Positions 1-6,773 of a stretch of 31,572 nucleotides of DNA are shown piece after piece; positions within the stretch are counted from its first letter, which is position 1; each line of letters starts with the position of its first letter. Below the pieces are notes generated by a model that saw only the letters and a program-made list of their open reading frames with translations, was not told where the DNA came from and did no database searches. Made by a program: the position numbers and the translations under genes. The stretch is from positions 1 through 31,572 of the IMG/VR virus record IMGVR_UViG_3300013307_000038, one strand, 5' to 3'. Source of the stretch: a virus.

Positions 1-801
1 TACACCTGCGGCGCTCATGGTGGCCTGACTGGTGAAGCGTTGCTCCAAGAGCCTGACTACGCCCTGCTGGCTCAGATGTTGGAGGAGAAGGCAGAGGCGA
101 GTGGACGAACCTATCCCGAGGCTTGGCTGGCAACCTTTGATGCGGGGCCGGTCCATCCGTATTGGCTCCAGCGATTTGATGAAGGAACTTCTAGGCGATT
201 TCGACTCGGTCATGATCCGCGATCAGATGCGGTCACGTACCCGCTGCGCGGAACTGGCGGTGAAGTGCTCGGCGTCGTACGCCGACCACTGGCTAGAGAC
301 CACTCAGGTCCTAAGTACATCTACCCCAAGGGAGTGGATGTCTCTCGGCTACTGGGTTGCTACAGCCCTGACGCCCGCAAGGCCGTTGTCCTGGTGGAGG
401 GCTTCCTCGACGCCGTCGCCCTCTCGATGGTCGGCGTACACGCCTTCGCGATCTACGGCTCCCGGCTCAGCAGGTTTCAGGTGGCCCTCATTGACCGAGT
501 GGACCCTGACCGCGTGTACACCGCCTTCGATGCAGATGACGCCGGGTTCGGCGCTCATAAGGCTGCTGAACGAGCCTTCCCACATCGGGCTGTGACTCGG
601 CTGACTTGGCCTGAGGCCTGGGGCAAGGACGTGGACGAGATCGGTCTAGAACACCGCCAAGAAGTTGTGTCTAGGTTGTTGAGTTCTGGTCTGGGGTGTG
701 TAGAGTGTGGGACATGCGCATCGCCCCCGCCACTCCGACTCCTGAAGTCACCGAGTACCTCGAAGCGCTCAAGGCTGCGGATCAGGCCAATGATCGCCTG
801 A
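1..801 (+). CDS. DnaG-like DNA primase, C-terminal part (5' partial)
   Basis: The reading frame is open from base 1, so the N-terminus lies outside the window. The first residues (YTCGAHGG) look like the end of a CHC2-type zinc-binding domain. A TOPRIM domain follows: the acidic motif VEGFLDA is encoded near 397-417 and the DADDAG motif near 532-549, the metal-binding residues of DnaG-type primases. It should make RNA primers for the DnaE-type polymerase encoded at 2568. After about base 690 the protein stops resembling a primase and becomes Ser/Pro/Arg-rich. Its last 88 nt overlap the next gene in another frame, so the real domain probably ends near 690. No helicase domain is visible in this part. 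The TOPRIM call is firm; the exact role of the tail is not known. Confidence 0.85.
   Translation, partial: YTCGAHGGLTGEALLQEPDYALLAQMLEEKAEASGRTYPEAWLATFDAGPVHPYWLQRFDEGTSRRFRLGHDPRSDAVTYPLRGTGGEVLGVVRRPLARDHSGPKYIYPKGVDVSRLLGCYSPDARKAVVLVEGFLDAVALSMVGVHAFAIYGSRLSRFQVALIDRVDPDRVYTAFDADDAGFGAHKAAERAFPHRAVTRLTWPEAWGKDVDEIGLEHRQEVVSRLLSSGLGCVECGTCASPPPLRLLKSPSTSKRSRLRIRPMIA
679..706 (+). promoter_or_regulatory. Possible promoter for a leaderless transcript
   Basis: A -35-like TTGAGT (679-684), a 16-nt spacer and a -10-like TAGAGT (701-706) lie in the primase 3' end. The -10 element is followed by 7 nt and then ATG at 714, so transcription could begin on the start codon. There is no usable Shine-Dalgarno sequence before 714. 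Each hexamer matches the sigma-70/SigA consensus at only four of six positions, so this is a tentative call. Confidence 0.3.
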
Positions 802-1121
802 CCCAGGCCAAGGAGAAGCTCCTGGCGTACATGGAGGAGGGCAAGACCAAGACCATCAAGTGGACCGATGCCTCTAACCGCATCGCCTCCATCACCTACG
901 TGCAGTCCCGCACACCGGTGATTGATGAGAAGGGTCTGCGCAAGGCACTAGGTGCGCGGGTGTTCGACAAGTACACGGTCAAGAAGCTGGACAAGCGCAA
1001 GATGGAAGCCGCGATGGAGACCGGCGAGGTTGATCCGGTCACAGTGGCGAAGTTCGTCACCGAGCGACTCTCGGCCCCGTATCCGAAGTTCACCCTGACC
1101 GAGCAGAAGGAAGAGCAGTGA
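714..1121 (+). CDS. Hypothetical protein, replication-module associated
   Basis: This 135-residue protein is not recognised. Residues 10-45 form a charged helical, probably coiled-coil segment. A compact domain follows with a pattern of short strands and Lys-rich helices (KKLDKRKMEAAMETGEVD), ending in an acidic tail. I chose ATG 714 because normal GC3-rich codon use begins there; GTG 696 would add six residues. The gene starts inside the primase tail and ends at 1121, overlapping the next GTG start by 4 nt, so translation of the two is probably coupled. Its position between primase and a DNA-binding protein suggests a replication or recombination accessory role, which is inference only. Confidence 0.75.
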   Translation: MRIAPATPTPEVTEYLEALKAADQANDRLTQAKEKLLAYMEEGKTKTIKWTDASNRIASITYVQSRTPVIDEKGLRKALGARVFDKYTVKKLDKRKMEAAMETGEVDPVTVAKFVTERLSAPYPKFTLTEQKEEQ

Positions 1122-1471
1122 GCAAGGACTACAAGGTCGTCTCCAGTGGCGACATCAAGCCGATCAAGCGCAAGTCCCCGATGCACATCATCTTGGACTC
1201 CGTCGACGGCGACTTCTGGACCATGCAGCAGGTCGCTGACCACATCGGCGTGCACATCGAGACCATCCGCCGCATCACCAAGAAGCGCACAGCGGACGGC
1301 TCCAAGCTGCTCAAGGCTCCTACGTCGGCAGTTCGTTCCGGGGAGGCAGTGATCTACCTCTTCGACGCAGCCGACGTGAAGGAGATCGAAGAGCACTTCG
1401 AGGACCGGGGCTACTCCCTGGGCCGCAAGATCGATCAGAACAAGCCCCTACGTGAACAGGCTGTGGTGTGA
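1118..1471 (+). CDS. Helix-turn-helix DNA-binding protein (MerR/excisionase-like)
   Basis: The protein has 117 residues. A helix-turn-helix of the MerR/excisionase type is visible at about residues 33-53 (WTMQQVADHIGVHIETIRR), followed by a Lys/Arg-rich wing and a beta-hairpin that ends in YLFDAADVKEIEEHF, the usual close of such a domain. The role is probably sequence-specific DNA binding in the early region, either regulatory or as a replication accessory. Both ends overlap neighbours by 4 nt (GTGA), placing it in the middle of a tightly coupled operon. No integrase is present in the window to pair with an excisionase role. Confidence 0.7.
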   Translation: MSKDYKVVSSGDIKPIKRKSPMHIILDSVDGDFWTMQQVADHIGVHIETIRRITKKRTADGSKLLKAPTSAVRSGEAVIYLFDAADVKEIEEHFEDRGYSLGRKIDQNKPLREQAVV

Positions 1472-1710
1472 GGATCGAAGGAAACATCGGAGAGGGAGAG
1501 TACGAACTCTTCGACGGCGATGACATCACGGTGGGCGTGACCCACCAGATCAGGATCGCCGGTGAGGACTCCTGGGTGAAGTACGAGGTGCGAACCCGCA
1601 TGCGCCCCGGAGAGACCACGCAGCAGGCAAGGACAAGGGCCATCGGCCACGTCGACGCCAGTGCAATGGAAGCAGTCCACCGTGTGGTGGACACCGTCAG
1701 AAAGGCATGA
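1468..1710 (+). CDS. Hypothetical small protein upstream of the ssDNA-binding candidate
   Basis: This is an 80-residue acidic protein with alternating beta-strand-like segments (residues 10-45), followed by one helix rich in Ala, Arg and Thr. No family is recognised. The GTG start overlaps the previous stop (GTGTGA), and the gene ends one base before the next ATG at 1712, so it is co-translated with the ssDNA-binding candidate. The size and position would fit a small accessory of that protein, but nothing in the sequence proves it. Confidence 0.65.
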   Translation: MRIEGNIGEGEYELFDGDDITVGVTHQIRIAGEDSWVKYEVRTRMRPGETTQQARTRAIGHVDASAMEAVHRVVDTVRKA

Positions 1711-1711
1711 C

Positions 1712-2500
1712 ATGAGGTTCGGACAGAAGCCTGAAGAGGCTGCGCAGGACACCCGGTCCACCGGTGGTGGCAACTGGATGAAGTACATGAAGGACGGGGA
1801 CACCACCTTCCGGGTGGTCCAGGAGCCCGACGAGTGGACCTACTGGTGGGAGCACTTCGCCGGGAAGCTGTCCTTCCCGTGCACCAACGACCGGGACACC
1901 TGCCCAGGGTGTCGCTCGGACAACGAGAAGGTGGCCAAGGCCTCGCGCAAGGTCAGCTTCAACGTCCTTGAAGGCGAGTACGTCAACGTCTACAAGGTCC
2001 CGCCGCTGCTGGCCGACAAGCTGAAGCTGCGCTTCGACCGGCTCGGCACGATCACCGACCGCGAGTACACGATCACCCGGTACAAGACCGCTGGGGACAA
2101 GATCGAGTACGACGTGGAGGGCTCTACGCCCAAGGAGATCAACGTCTCCAAGCTGGAGCTGAAGGACGTGGAGGAGATGCTCGCGGCGGCGTACAACGAA
2201 GCCTGGGGCGACTCCAACAAGGCCAAGGCCACCCAGCAGGCATCTGCGGACGCTGAGGCCGACGCCAAGCTCAAGGAGAAGATGGCCAAGGCTGCCGCTG
2301 AGCAGCCCCAGGACCCCCCTTCTAAGCCCTCGACCGACGCCAAGGCCGAGGGGGAGACTGAGGTCAGCGAGGCTGAACTTCGCGCGATGAGCTTTCGTCA
2401 ACTGCTGGCCTTTCTCGTGAAGGAAGAGATCGACCTCCCTGAGGAGATCGACAACACGAACGACGCTGTCGACTGGCTCATGGCCAACGCCGCCAGCTAG
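1712..2500 (+). CDS. Candidate ssDNA-binding protein, gp32-like zinc type
   Basis: The protein has 262 residues from ATG 1712. Residues H48, C57, C64 and C67 give a His-Cys-Cys-Cys order that resembles the zinc site of T4 gp32-type single-stranded DNA-binding proteins. The N-terminal half has strand-rich segments with aromatic residues (WTYWWEHF), suited to stacking on DNA bases. From about residue 165 an Ala/Lys/Glu-rich helical linker leads to an acidic C-terminal tail with LPEEID, typical of SSB proteins that recruit partners. It lies directly before the DnaE-type polymerase, where an SSB would be expected. An alternative is another replication accessory with a zinc knuckle. A 14-bp-arm hairpin begins 5 nt after the stop. 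Confidence 0.6.
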   Translation: MRFGQKPEEAAQDTRSTGGGNWMKYMKDGDTTFRVVQEPDEWTYWWEHFAGKLSFPCTNDRDTCPGCRSDNEKVAKASRKVSFNVLEGEYVNVYKVPPLLADKLKLRFDRLGTITDREYTITRYKTAGDKIEYDVEGSTPKEINVSKLELKDVEEMLAAAYNEAWGDSNKAKATQQASADAEADAKLKEKMAKAAAEQPQDPPSKPSTDAKAEGETEVSEAELRAMSFRQLLAFLVKEEIDLPEEIDNTNDAVDWLMANAAS

Positions 2501-2505
2501 TAGAC

Positions 2506-2546
2506 GTGGGTGGTGGTCATGCGACCGCCCGGTGACCACCACCCAC
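2506..2546 (+). terminator. Strong GC-rich hairpin between SSB-like gene and polymerase
   Basis: The arms 2506-2519 (GTGGGTGGTGGTCA) and 2533-2546 are perfect reverse complements over 14 bp with a 13-nt loop. The structure begins 5 nt after the upstream stop codon and lies wholly before the chosen polymerase start. No T-tract follows, so it could be a U-less actinobacterial-type terminator, an attenuator or an mRNA-stabilising hairpin. Confidence 0.7.
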
Positions 2547-2567
2547 CCCCAGGGAAGTAGCCGCCCC

Positions 2568-5336
2568 GTGAAGATCATCCCCACTGCCCGCTTCTGGTCA
2601 GCCCACACCCACAGCAGGTACAGCGCCGAGGACGCGCTGCCCAAGGTCGAACAGATCGTCGCCAAGGCCGCGAAGATGGGTCAGAAGGCCATCGGTCTGA
2701 CCGATCACGGCAACATGGCTGGCTCTGTGGAGCTGTACAAGGCTGCGTCCAAGGCCGGGATCGCTCCGTTCCCTGGGTCAGAGCTGTACTTCGTGCCCGA
2801 CACCACCGCGCACCGGCACGACCGGGCTCGCAAGGACGGTGAGAAGGCCCAGCGCTATCACCTGGGTGTACTGGCGTACACCACCGAGGGCTACGAGAAC
2901 CTGGTCGCGCTGTCGACGGCGACCCACAAGAACCACTTCCACAAGCCACTGGTCGACTTCAAGATGCTCGCCCAGTTCGCTGAGGACGGGCGTACCAAGG
3001 GGCTGGCGATCACCACCGGCTGCTACTTCGGGTACGCCGCGCAACTGATGGTCACCCGAGGCCCGGACGAGGTGAAGCAGTTCCTGGCCACGCTGGAGAG
3101 CTGGTTCCCCGGCTCGGTGTATGTCGAAGGACAGAACCACCACATCGATCACGGAGATGGCTGGAATGACGACCTACTGGCGGACGCGATGCTCGGCGTG
3201 GCTCAAGAGATGGGCCTCCCGTTCATCATCACCCAGGACTCCCACTACCTCGAACCAACAGACAAGGAACTCCATGAAACCCTCAAGCAGCTCGTCGCCT
3301 TCGGGCCCGACCCTGACGACGCCGTTTTTCCCGGAGACGGGTTCCATCTCGCAGATGATCGATGGATGCGAGACCATCACGGGGAAGGTCGGCTTGAGCG
3401 CGGCCTTGAAGGACTGGCAGATCTCCTCGGCAAGCATCGACTCTCGATCCCGGTCCTTGACTCTTACTCTTACTCGGTCCCCAGCGTCGTCTCCGACCCC
3501 CGAACCATCATGGAACGACGTTGTCTGGCGGAACTGGAACGCCGAGGCCTCAAGGGACGCTACCTGGAGAAGCTGGCTGAAGAGTTCGAGGTCATCAACG
3601 CGGTAGACATGGCGGGCTACATGGTCCTCGTCGCCCAGGTCACTGACTGGATGCGCGAGAACGGTGTGGTCTTCCAGACCCGTGGCTCGGCTGCGGGCTC
3701 GATGGTCTGCTGGCTGATGGGGATCACCCAGGTCGACCCGATCAAGTGGGACCTGCGCTTCGAGCGCTTCCTCTCCAAGGACCGGACCAAGCCCCCGGAC
3801 ATCGATCTGGACATCGCACATGACCGTCGCGATGAGCTGATCGAGTGGTTGGACACCAAGTTCACCGCGCACCAGATCGGCTCGTGGATGAAGTACAGCC
3901 TGGATGACTCCGAGGACGAGGAGGACGAGGGCGGGTCCCTGATGCGGAAGTACTTCTCCACCGCTACCAAGGCTGGGCACACCTACGAGAAGCTCTCCGA
4001 CATTCCGGCCCACGACCGCGAGCTGCTCAACAAGCTCTCCGACGTGGAGACCTACAAGGGCATGGGCACCAACGCCGCTGGGGTGGTGCTGACTAGTACG
4101 CCGCGCGAGTTCGACAAGCTGGTCCCGCTGGCGTACATGAGCCGTGGTGGCTACGTGAGCCAGTACCACCTGAAGTCCATCGAGGACCTGGGTCTGGTCA
4201 AACTCGACGTGCTGGGCTCCAAGACCCTGACGGTGCTACGCCGGTGTACCGACATCATGGACTGGCCAGTGGCCAAGCTCGATGAGATCCCACTACGCGA
4301 CGCCAAGGTCTACAAGACCATCGCCTCAGGTGAGACCGCTGGGATCTTCCAACTGGAGGGCAACAGCTCCAAGTGGGGCACCAAGTCCCTGCGCCCTGAC
4401 CGGATCGCCGACGTGATCGCCGCGATGGCGCTGTTCCGACCCGGCGTACAGGCAGTCCAGGGCGACAAGCACTACATCGCTCGCAAGCATGGCCGTGAGC
4501 AGGTCCCGACACGCCATGAACTGATAGACCGTGTGACCAGGGACACACACGGGATCATGCTGTACCAGGAGCAGGTGATCGACATCCTGCGTGGCCTGGG
4601 GATGGGCGCTGACGACCTCACAGCCTTCCTGAAGGCGGTCAAGGCATCGAACTCCAACGTCGCTGAGGCAGGGCGCGTCATCGCCTCCTACAAGGGCTGG
4701 ATCGACCAGCGCTGTGGAGAGATCGGGATGACTGATGAAGATCGACAGTTCCTTGATGATGCATTCGCTGGCTTCGCTGAGTACGGCTTCAACCGCGCTC
4801 ACGCGACGGTGTACGGGCTTACCGCGTACCGCTGCGCGTGGCTTGCTACACACCATCCAGTGGAGTTTCACGCAGCACTACTCGCGGTCGCAGCCGGTGA
4901 CAAGAGCAAGGAGCCGAAGTACCTGCGGGCTACCCGCTCGCGGGGAGTTCGTGTTCTACCGCCGTCCCTCAACATCAGCGGAGCGACGTACACCGCCGAC
5001 CAAGAGCGCGGGGTCATCCGAAAGGGACTTCGCAGCCTGGACGGGATCGGTGAAGTTACAGCGGGGGTCATTGCGTCCTTGGCACCCTTCCGTGACCTGG
5101 ACGATCTGGTGGAACGAGCCCCGTCCCGACCTGTCAGTGGAGGGAAGAACTACGACGGGACCCCAGAGTCCCTCAACGGGGTCCTCGGAAAGTTGAGAGA
5201 CCAAGGAATGCTCGATCTGCTGATCGTGCGAAAGGAGCGACGCGATGACTCACGACTGGTGGAGCGCTCTGAGGGGGTGGGATCGGAACGTGTTCGCAGA
5301 CATCTCAAGGTCGTGCGAGGCGATGGTGCTGCTTGA
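2568..5336 (+). CDS. dnaE: DNA polymerase III alpha subunit, DnaE type with intact PHP domain
   Basis: This is the replicative polymerase of the phage. From GTG 2568 it has 922 residues. The PHP domain keeps all nine expected metal ligands: H13, H15, D22, H47, E72, H98, C152, D224 and H226. The palm has the catalytic motif PPDIDLD (D411, D413) and a third aspartate at D547 (KLDVLG). Other DnaE marks are QTRGSAAGS, GIFQLEG and LYQEQV. An acidic insert (DDSEDEEDE) sits near residues 446-454. The protein is shorter than cellular DnaE (about 1160 residues) and seems to lack the C-terminal OB/tau-binding region. GTG 2532 is also open, but it lies in the upstream hairpin, whereas GTG 2568 follows AGGGAAG by 10 nt and gives the usual N-terminus. 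The last 92 nt overlap the HNH gene. Confidence 0.93.
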   Translation: MKIIPTARFWSAHTHSRYSAEDALPKVEQIVAKAAKMGQKAIGLTDHGNMAGSVELYKAASKAGIAPFPGSELYFVPDTTAHRHDRARKDGEKAQRYHLGVLAYTTEGYENLVALSTATHKNHFHKPLVDFKMLAQFAEDGRTKGLAITTGCYFGYAAQLMVTRGPDEVKQFLATLESWFPGSVYVEGQNHHIDHGDGWNDDLLADAMLGVAQEMGLPFIITQDSHYLEPTDKELHETLKQLVAFGPDPDDAVFPGDGFHLADDRWMRDHHGEGRLERGLEGLADLLGKHRLSIPVLDSYSYSVPSVVSDPRTIMERRCLAELERRGLKGRYLEKLAEEFEVINAVDMAGYMVLVAQVTDWMRENGVVFQTRGSAAGSMVCWLMGITQVDPIKWDLRFERFLSKDRTKPPDIDLDIAHDRRDELIEWLDTKFTAHQIGSWMKYSLDDSEDEEDEGGSLMRKYFSTATKAGHTYEKLSDIPAHDRELLNKLSDVETYKGMGTNAAGVVLTSTPREFDKLVPLAYMSRGGYVSQYHLKSIEDLGLVKLDVLGSKTLTVLRRCTDIMDWPVAKLDEIPLRDAKVYKTIASGETAGIFQLEGNSSKWGTKSLRPDRIADVIAAMALFRPGVQAVQGDKHYIARKHGREQVPTRHELIDRVTRDTHGIMLYQEQVIDILRGLGMGADDLTAFLKAVKASNSNVAEAGRVIASYKGWIDQRCGEIGMTDEDRQFLDDAFAGFAEYGFNRAHATVYGLTAYRCAWLATHHPVEFHAALLAVAAGDKSKEPKYLRATRSRGVRVLPPSLNISGATYTADQERGVIRKGLRSLDGIGEVTAGVIASLAPFRDLDDLVERAPSRPVSGGKNYDGTPESLNGVLGKLRDQGMLDLLIVRKERRDDSRLVERSEGVGSERVRRHLKVVRGDGAA

Positions 5337-5649
5337 TAGCTGGCGGCACGACACCCCGAAGTACGCGATGTGCGGCGTGATGCCCGTGGAGGTGCATCAC
5401 CGTCTCACCAGAGCCCGTGGCGGCAAGATCCTGGACAAGGCCGGGGAGACCTACCACCTGATCAACCTGTGCCGAGAGCACCACAAGTACGCCCACGAGA
5501 AGGGCGGCGAGGACTCTGGGTTGATGCTCGGTGGCTCGGTGACCACCTGCAAGCAGTGCAAGCGCCCGTTGTACATCGGCGATGACCCGTTCCTGACCCA
5601 GACCTACGGTCAAGGTGCCCACGATCTGGATCACAAGGTGGTCAGCTAG
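5245..5649 (+). CDS. HNH endonuclease-like protein
   Basis: The protein has 134 residues. The HNH core runs from about residue 43 to 84: C43, the pair H51-H52, then HLINLCREHHKYAH with N74, H79, H80 and H84, matching a beta-beta-alpha-metal fold. A second zinc pair, C102 and C105 (CKQC), follows. The start at 5245 is preceded by AAAGGAG with ideal spacing, although it lies 92 nt inside the polymerase 3' end. Such proteins nick or cut DNA and may be homing nucleases or help replication or packaging. Its place at the end of the polymerase gene fits either a free-standing homing nuclease or a replication-linked nuclease. Confidence 0.8.
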   Translation: MTHDWWSALRGWDRNVFADISRSCEAMVLLDSWRHDTPKYAMCGVMPVEVHHRLTRARGGKILDKAGETYHLINLCREHHKYAHEKGGEDSGLMLGGSVTTCKQCKRPLYIGDDPFLTQTYGQGAHDLDHKVVS

Positions 5650-5667
5650 AGAACAGGAGCAAGAAAG

Positions 5668-5880
5668 ATGGCTGGAAGCATTGATTCATCGTGTGGGACG
5701 TGTGTAGCGTGTGGTAAGCAGTGCTTCCTCACACGCAAGGGCGCGCGATCTATGGGCAAGAAGCTCTACCCCGGCACCAACTTCACCGTCTACCAGTGCG
5801 GTGAGTACTGGCACTACGGCCACAAGGTCTACTCGGTAGCCCGTGGCTTCCAGGACCGAAAGGACTACTACACGGCATGA
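5668..5880 (+). CDS. Small zinc-knuckle protein
   Basis: This 70-residue protein has C9, C12, C15 and C19 near its start and a second cluster, C44, H49 and H52 (QCGEYWHYGH), making it a likely zinc-ribbon fold. Small proteins with a CG-x-WH-x-GH motif are frequent in actinophage genomes, but their function is unknown to me. An AGGAGC Shine-Dalgarno precedes the ATG. The stop overlaps the next start (ATGA), indicating coupled translation. Confidence 0.7.
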   Translation: MAGSIDSSCGTCVACGKQCFLTRKGARSMGKKLYPGTNFTVYQCGEYWHYGHKVYSVARGFQDRKDYYTA

Positions 5881-6158
5881 AGCGATGGGTAGAGGCAGCG
5901 TTCTACGTACCGGAGATCCGCGAAGAGGCCAGCGCCTGGGCTGTCTCCAAGGGGCTGAACCCGAAGGACATCCCGATTGCTGGGCTGCTGCGTGAGGGTC
6001 CAAGCGGCTGGATCGAGGTGGAGTGCTTCAAGTTCGACGAGGCGGGCGCGATCTTGTGGGACCACGATGCTGCTGACGGTGAAGGTCGCCCGCTGTCGGA
6101 GTGGATCGTGGTCCAAGGCCCGATCCCCGCACATCTAGTAGAGGACGTGGAACTTTGA
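5877..6158 (+). CDS. Hypothetical protein
   Basis: This 93-residue acidic protein is not recognised. It starts with a helical segment (VEAAFYVPEIREEASAWAVS) and continues with a strand-rich half (IEVECFKFDE, WIVVQGPI). There is no membrane segment and no Cys/His cluster. The ATG overlaps the previous stop by 4 nt, and its own stop overlaps the next ATG by one base, so it belongs to the same translation unit as the zinc-knuckle and membrane proteins. Confidence 0.65.
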   Translation: MKRWVEAAFYVPEIREEASAWAVSKGLNPKDIPIAGLLREGPSGWIEVECFKFDEAGAILWDHDAADGEGRPLSEWIVVQGPIPAHLVEDVEL

Positions 6159-6346
6159 TGTTGATCGTGTTGCTGGTGATCGGGACGCACACCCTGGTGG
6201 GTGGGCTGTGCTACTTCGCTGGCTGGGAGAGCGGGCTGACTGCCGTTGCGCGAGAGGCAGAGGCTAATCCGGTGCTCCATGTCGAAGAGAGCAAGCCCAA
6301 GCGAGCCTGGGACAAGACCACCTACGTGGACGGTCCTGTTGATTGA
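6158..6346 (+). CDS. Small membrane protein
   Basis: This is a 62-residue protein from ATG 6158. Residues 1-23 (MLIVLLVIGTHTLVGGLCYF and following) form one transmembrane helix or an uncleaved signal anchor. The rest is a short charged tail rich in Glu, Lys and Pro, likely cytoplasmic or periplasmic depending on topology. It overlaps the preceding stop by one base and the next gene by 8 nt. No function can be assigned. Small single-span proteins in early regions sometimes act on host processes, but nothing here shows that. Confidence 0.6.
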   Translation: MLIVLLVIGTHTLVGGLCYFAGWESGLTAVAREAEANPVLHVEESKPKRAWDKTTYVDGPVD

Positions 6347-6773
6347 TGACGCGACCAAGGCGTACCTGGCAGGAGCTATCGACCTGATCGGGCTGATCCG
6401 GTTGCGTGATGCTCCTCGTGGGCCCCTGCCGGTGGTGCAGATGCACGGCCCGCACTTCAACGTGATGACCCTGCTCGGCGAACTGACCGAGACCAAGGTG
6501 ATCCCCACCTCCAGGGACTTCGTGCGTGCAGGCTGTCTGGAGCACTGCGCTGATCGCCACCAGCACATCAAGTCCATCTCGGCGCGGTGGTCAGTGACTG
6601 GAGCCAAGGCCACGGTGCTGCTGTGGAACCTGCTGCCCTACCTGCGCGCCAAGCGCACCATCGCTGATGTGGTGATGGAGGCCGGGATCAACGCTGGCTA
6701 CAAGCCCGCCACGGTTCGCAAGATGCAAGAGCTTGGCTGGGAGATCCCCGACGTACGCAGGAAGGCTTCATGA
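6339..6773 (+). CDS. LAGLIDADG-like protein with altered catalytic motif
   Basis: The protein has 144 residues from TTG 6339, the most plausible start because no ATG or GTG lies near the beginning of the conserved region. Residues 8-22 (AYLAGAIDLIGLIRL) match the LAGLIDADG helix of homing endonucleases. Residues 84-105 (WSVTGAKATVLLWNLLPYLR) match the closing segment of that fold, WxVxG followed by LLPYLxxK. In the motif L10-A-G-A-I-D-L-I-G18, the eighth position, normally the catalytic Asp/Glu, is Ile17. It is therefore probably not a normal nuclease and may be a relic or a DNA-binding derivative. C66 and C70 plus nearby His residues could bind metal. It lies before a Cas4-like exonuclease and overlaps its ATG. 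Confidence 0.6.
   Translation: MIDDATKAYLAGAIDLIGLIRLRDAPRGPLPVVQMHGPHFNVMTLLGELTETKVIPTSRDFVRAGCLEHCADRHQHIKSISARWSVTGAKATVLLWNLLPYLRAKRTIADVVMEAGINAGYKPATVRKMQELGWEIPDVRRKAS

Noticed and set aside
32-595. Alternative + strand frame over the primase
   Set aside because: Ser/Arg/Thr/Trp-rich translation without motifs, while the other frame has TOPRIM signatures.
2532-2567. Longer polymerase start at GTG 2532
   Set aside because: The codon overlaps the right arm of a 14-bp hairpin and lacks a clear ribosome site. GTG 2568 gives an N-terminus and PHP ligand numbering close to cellular DnaE.
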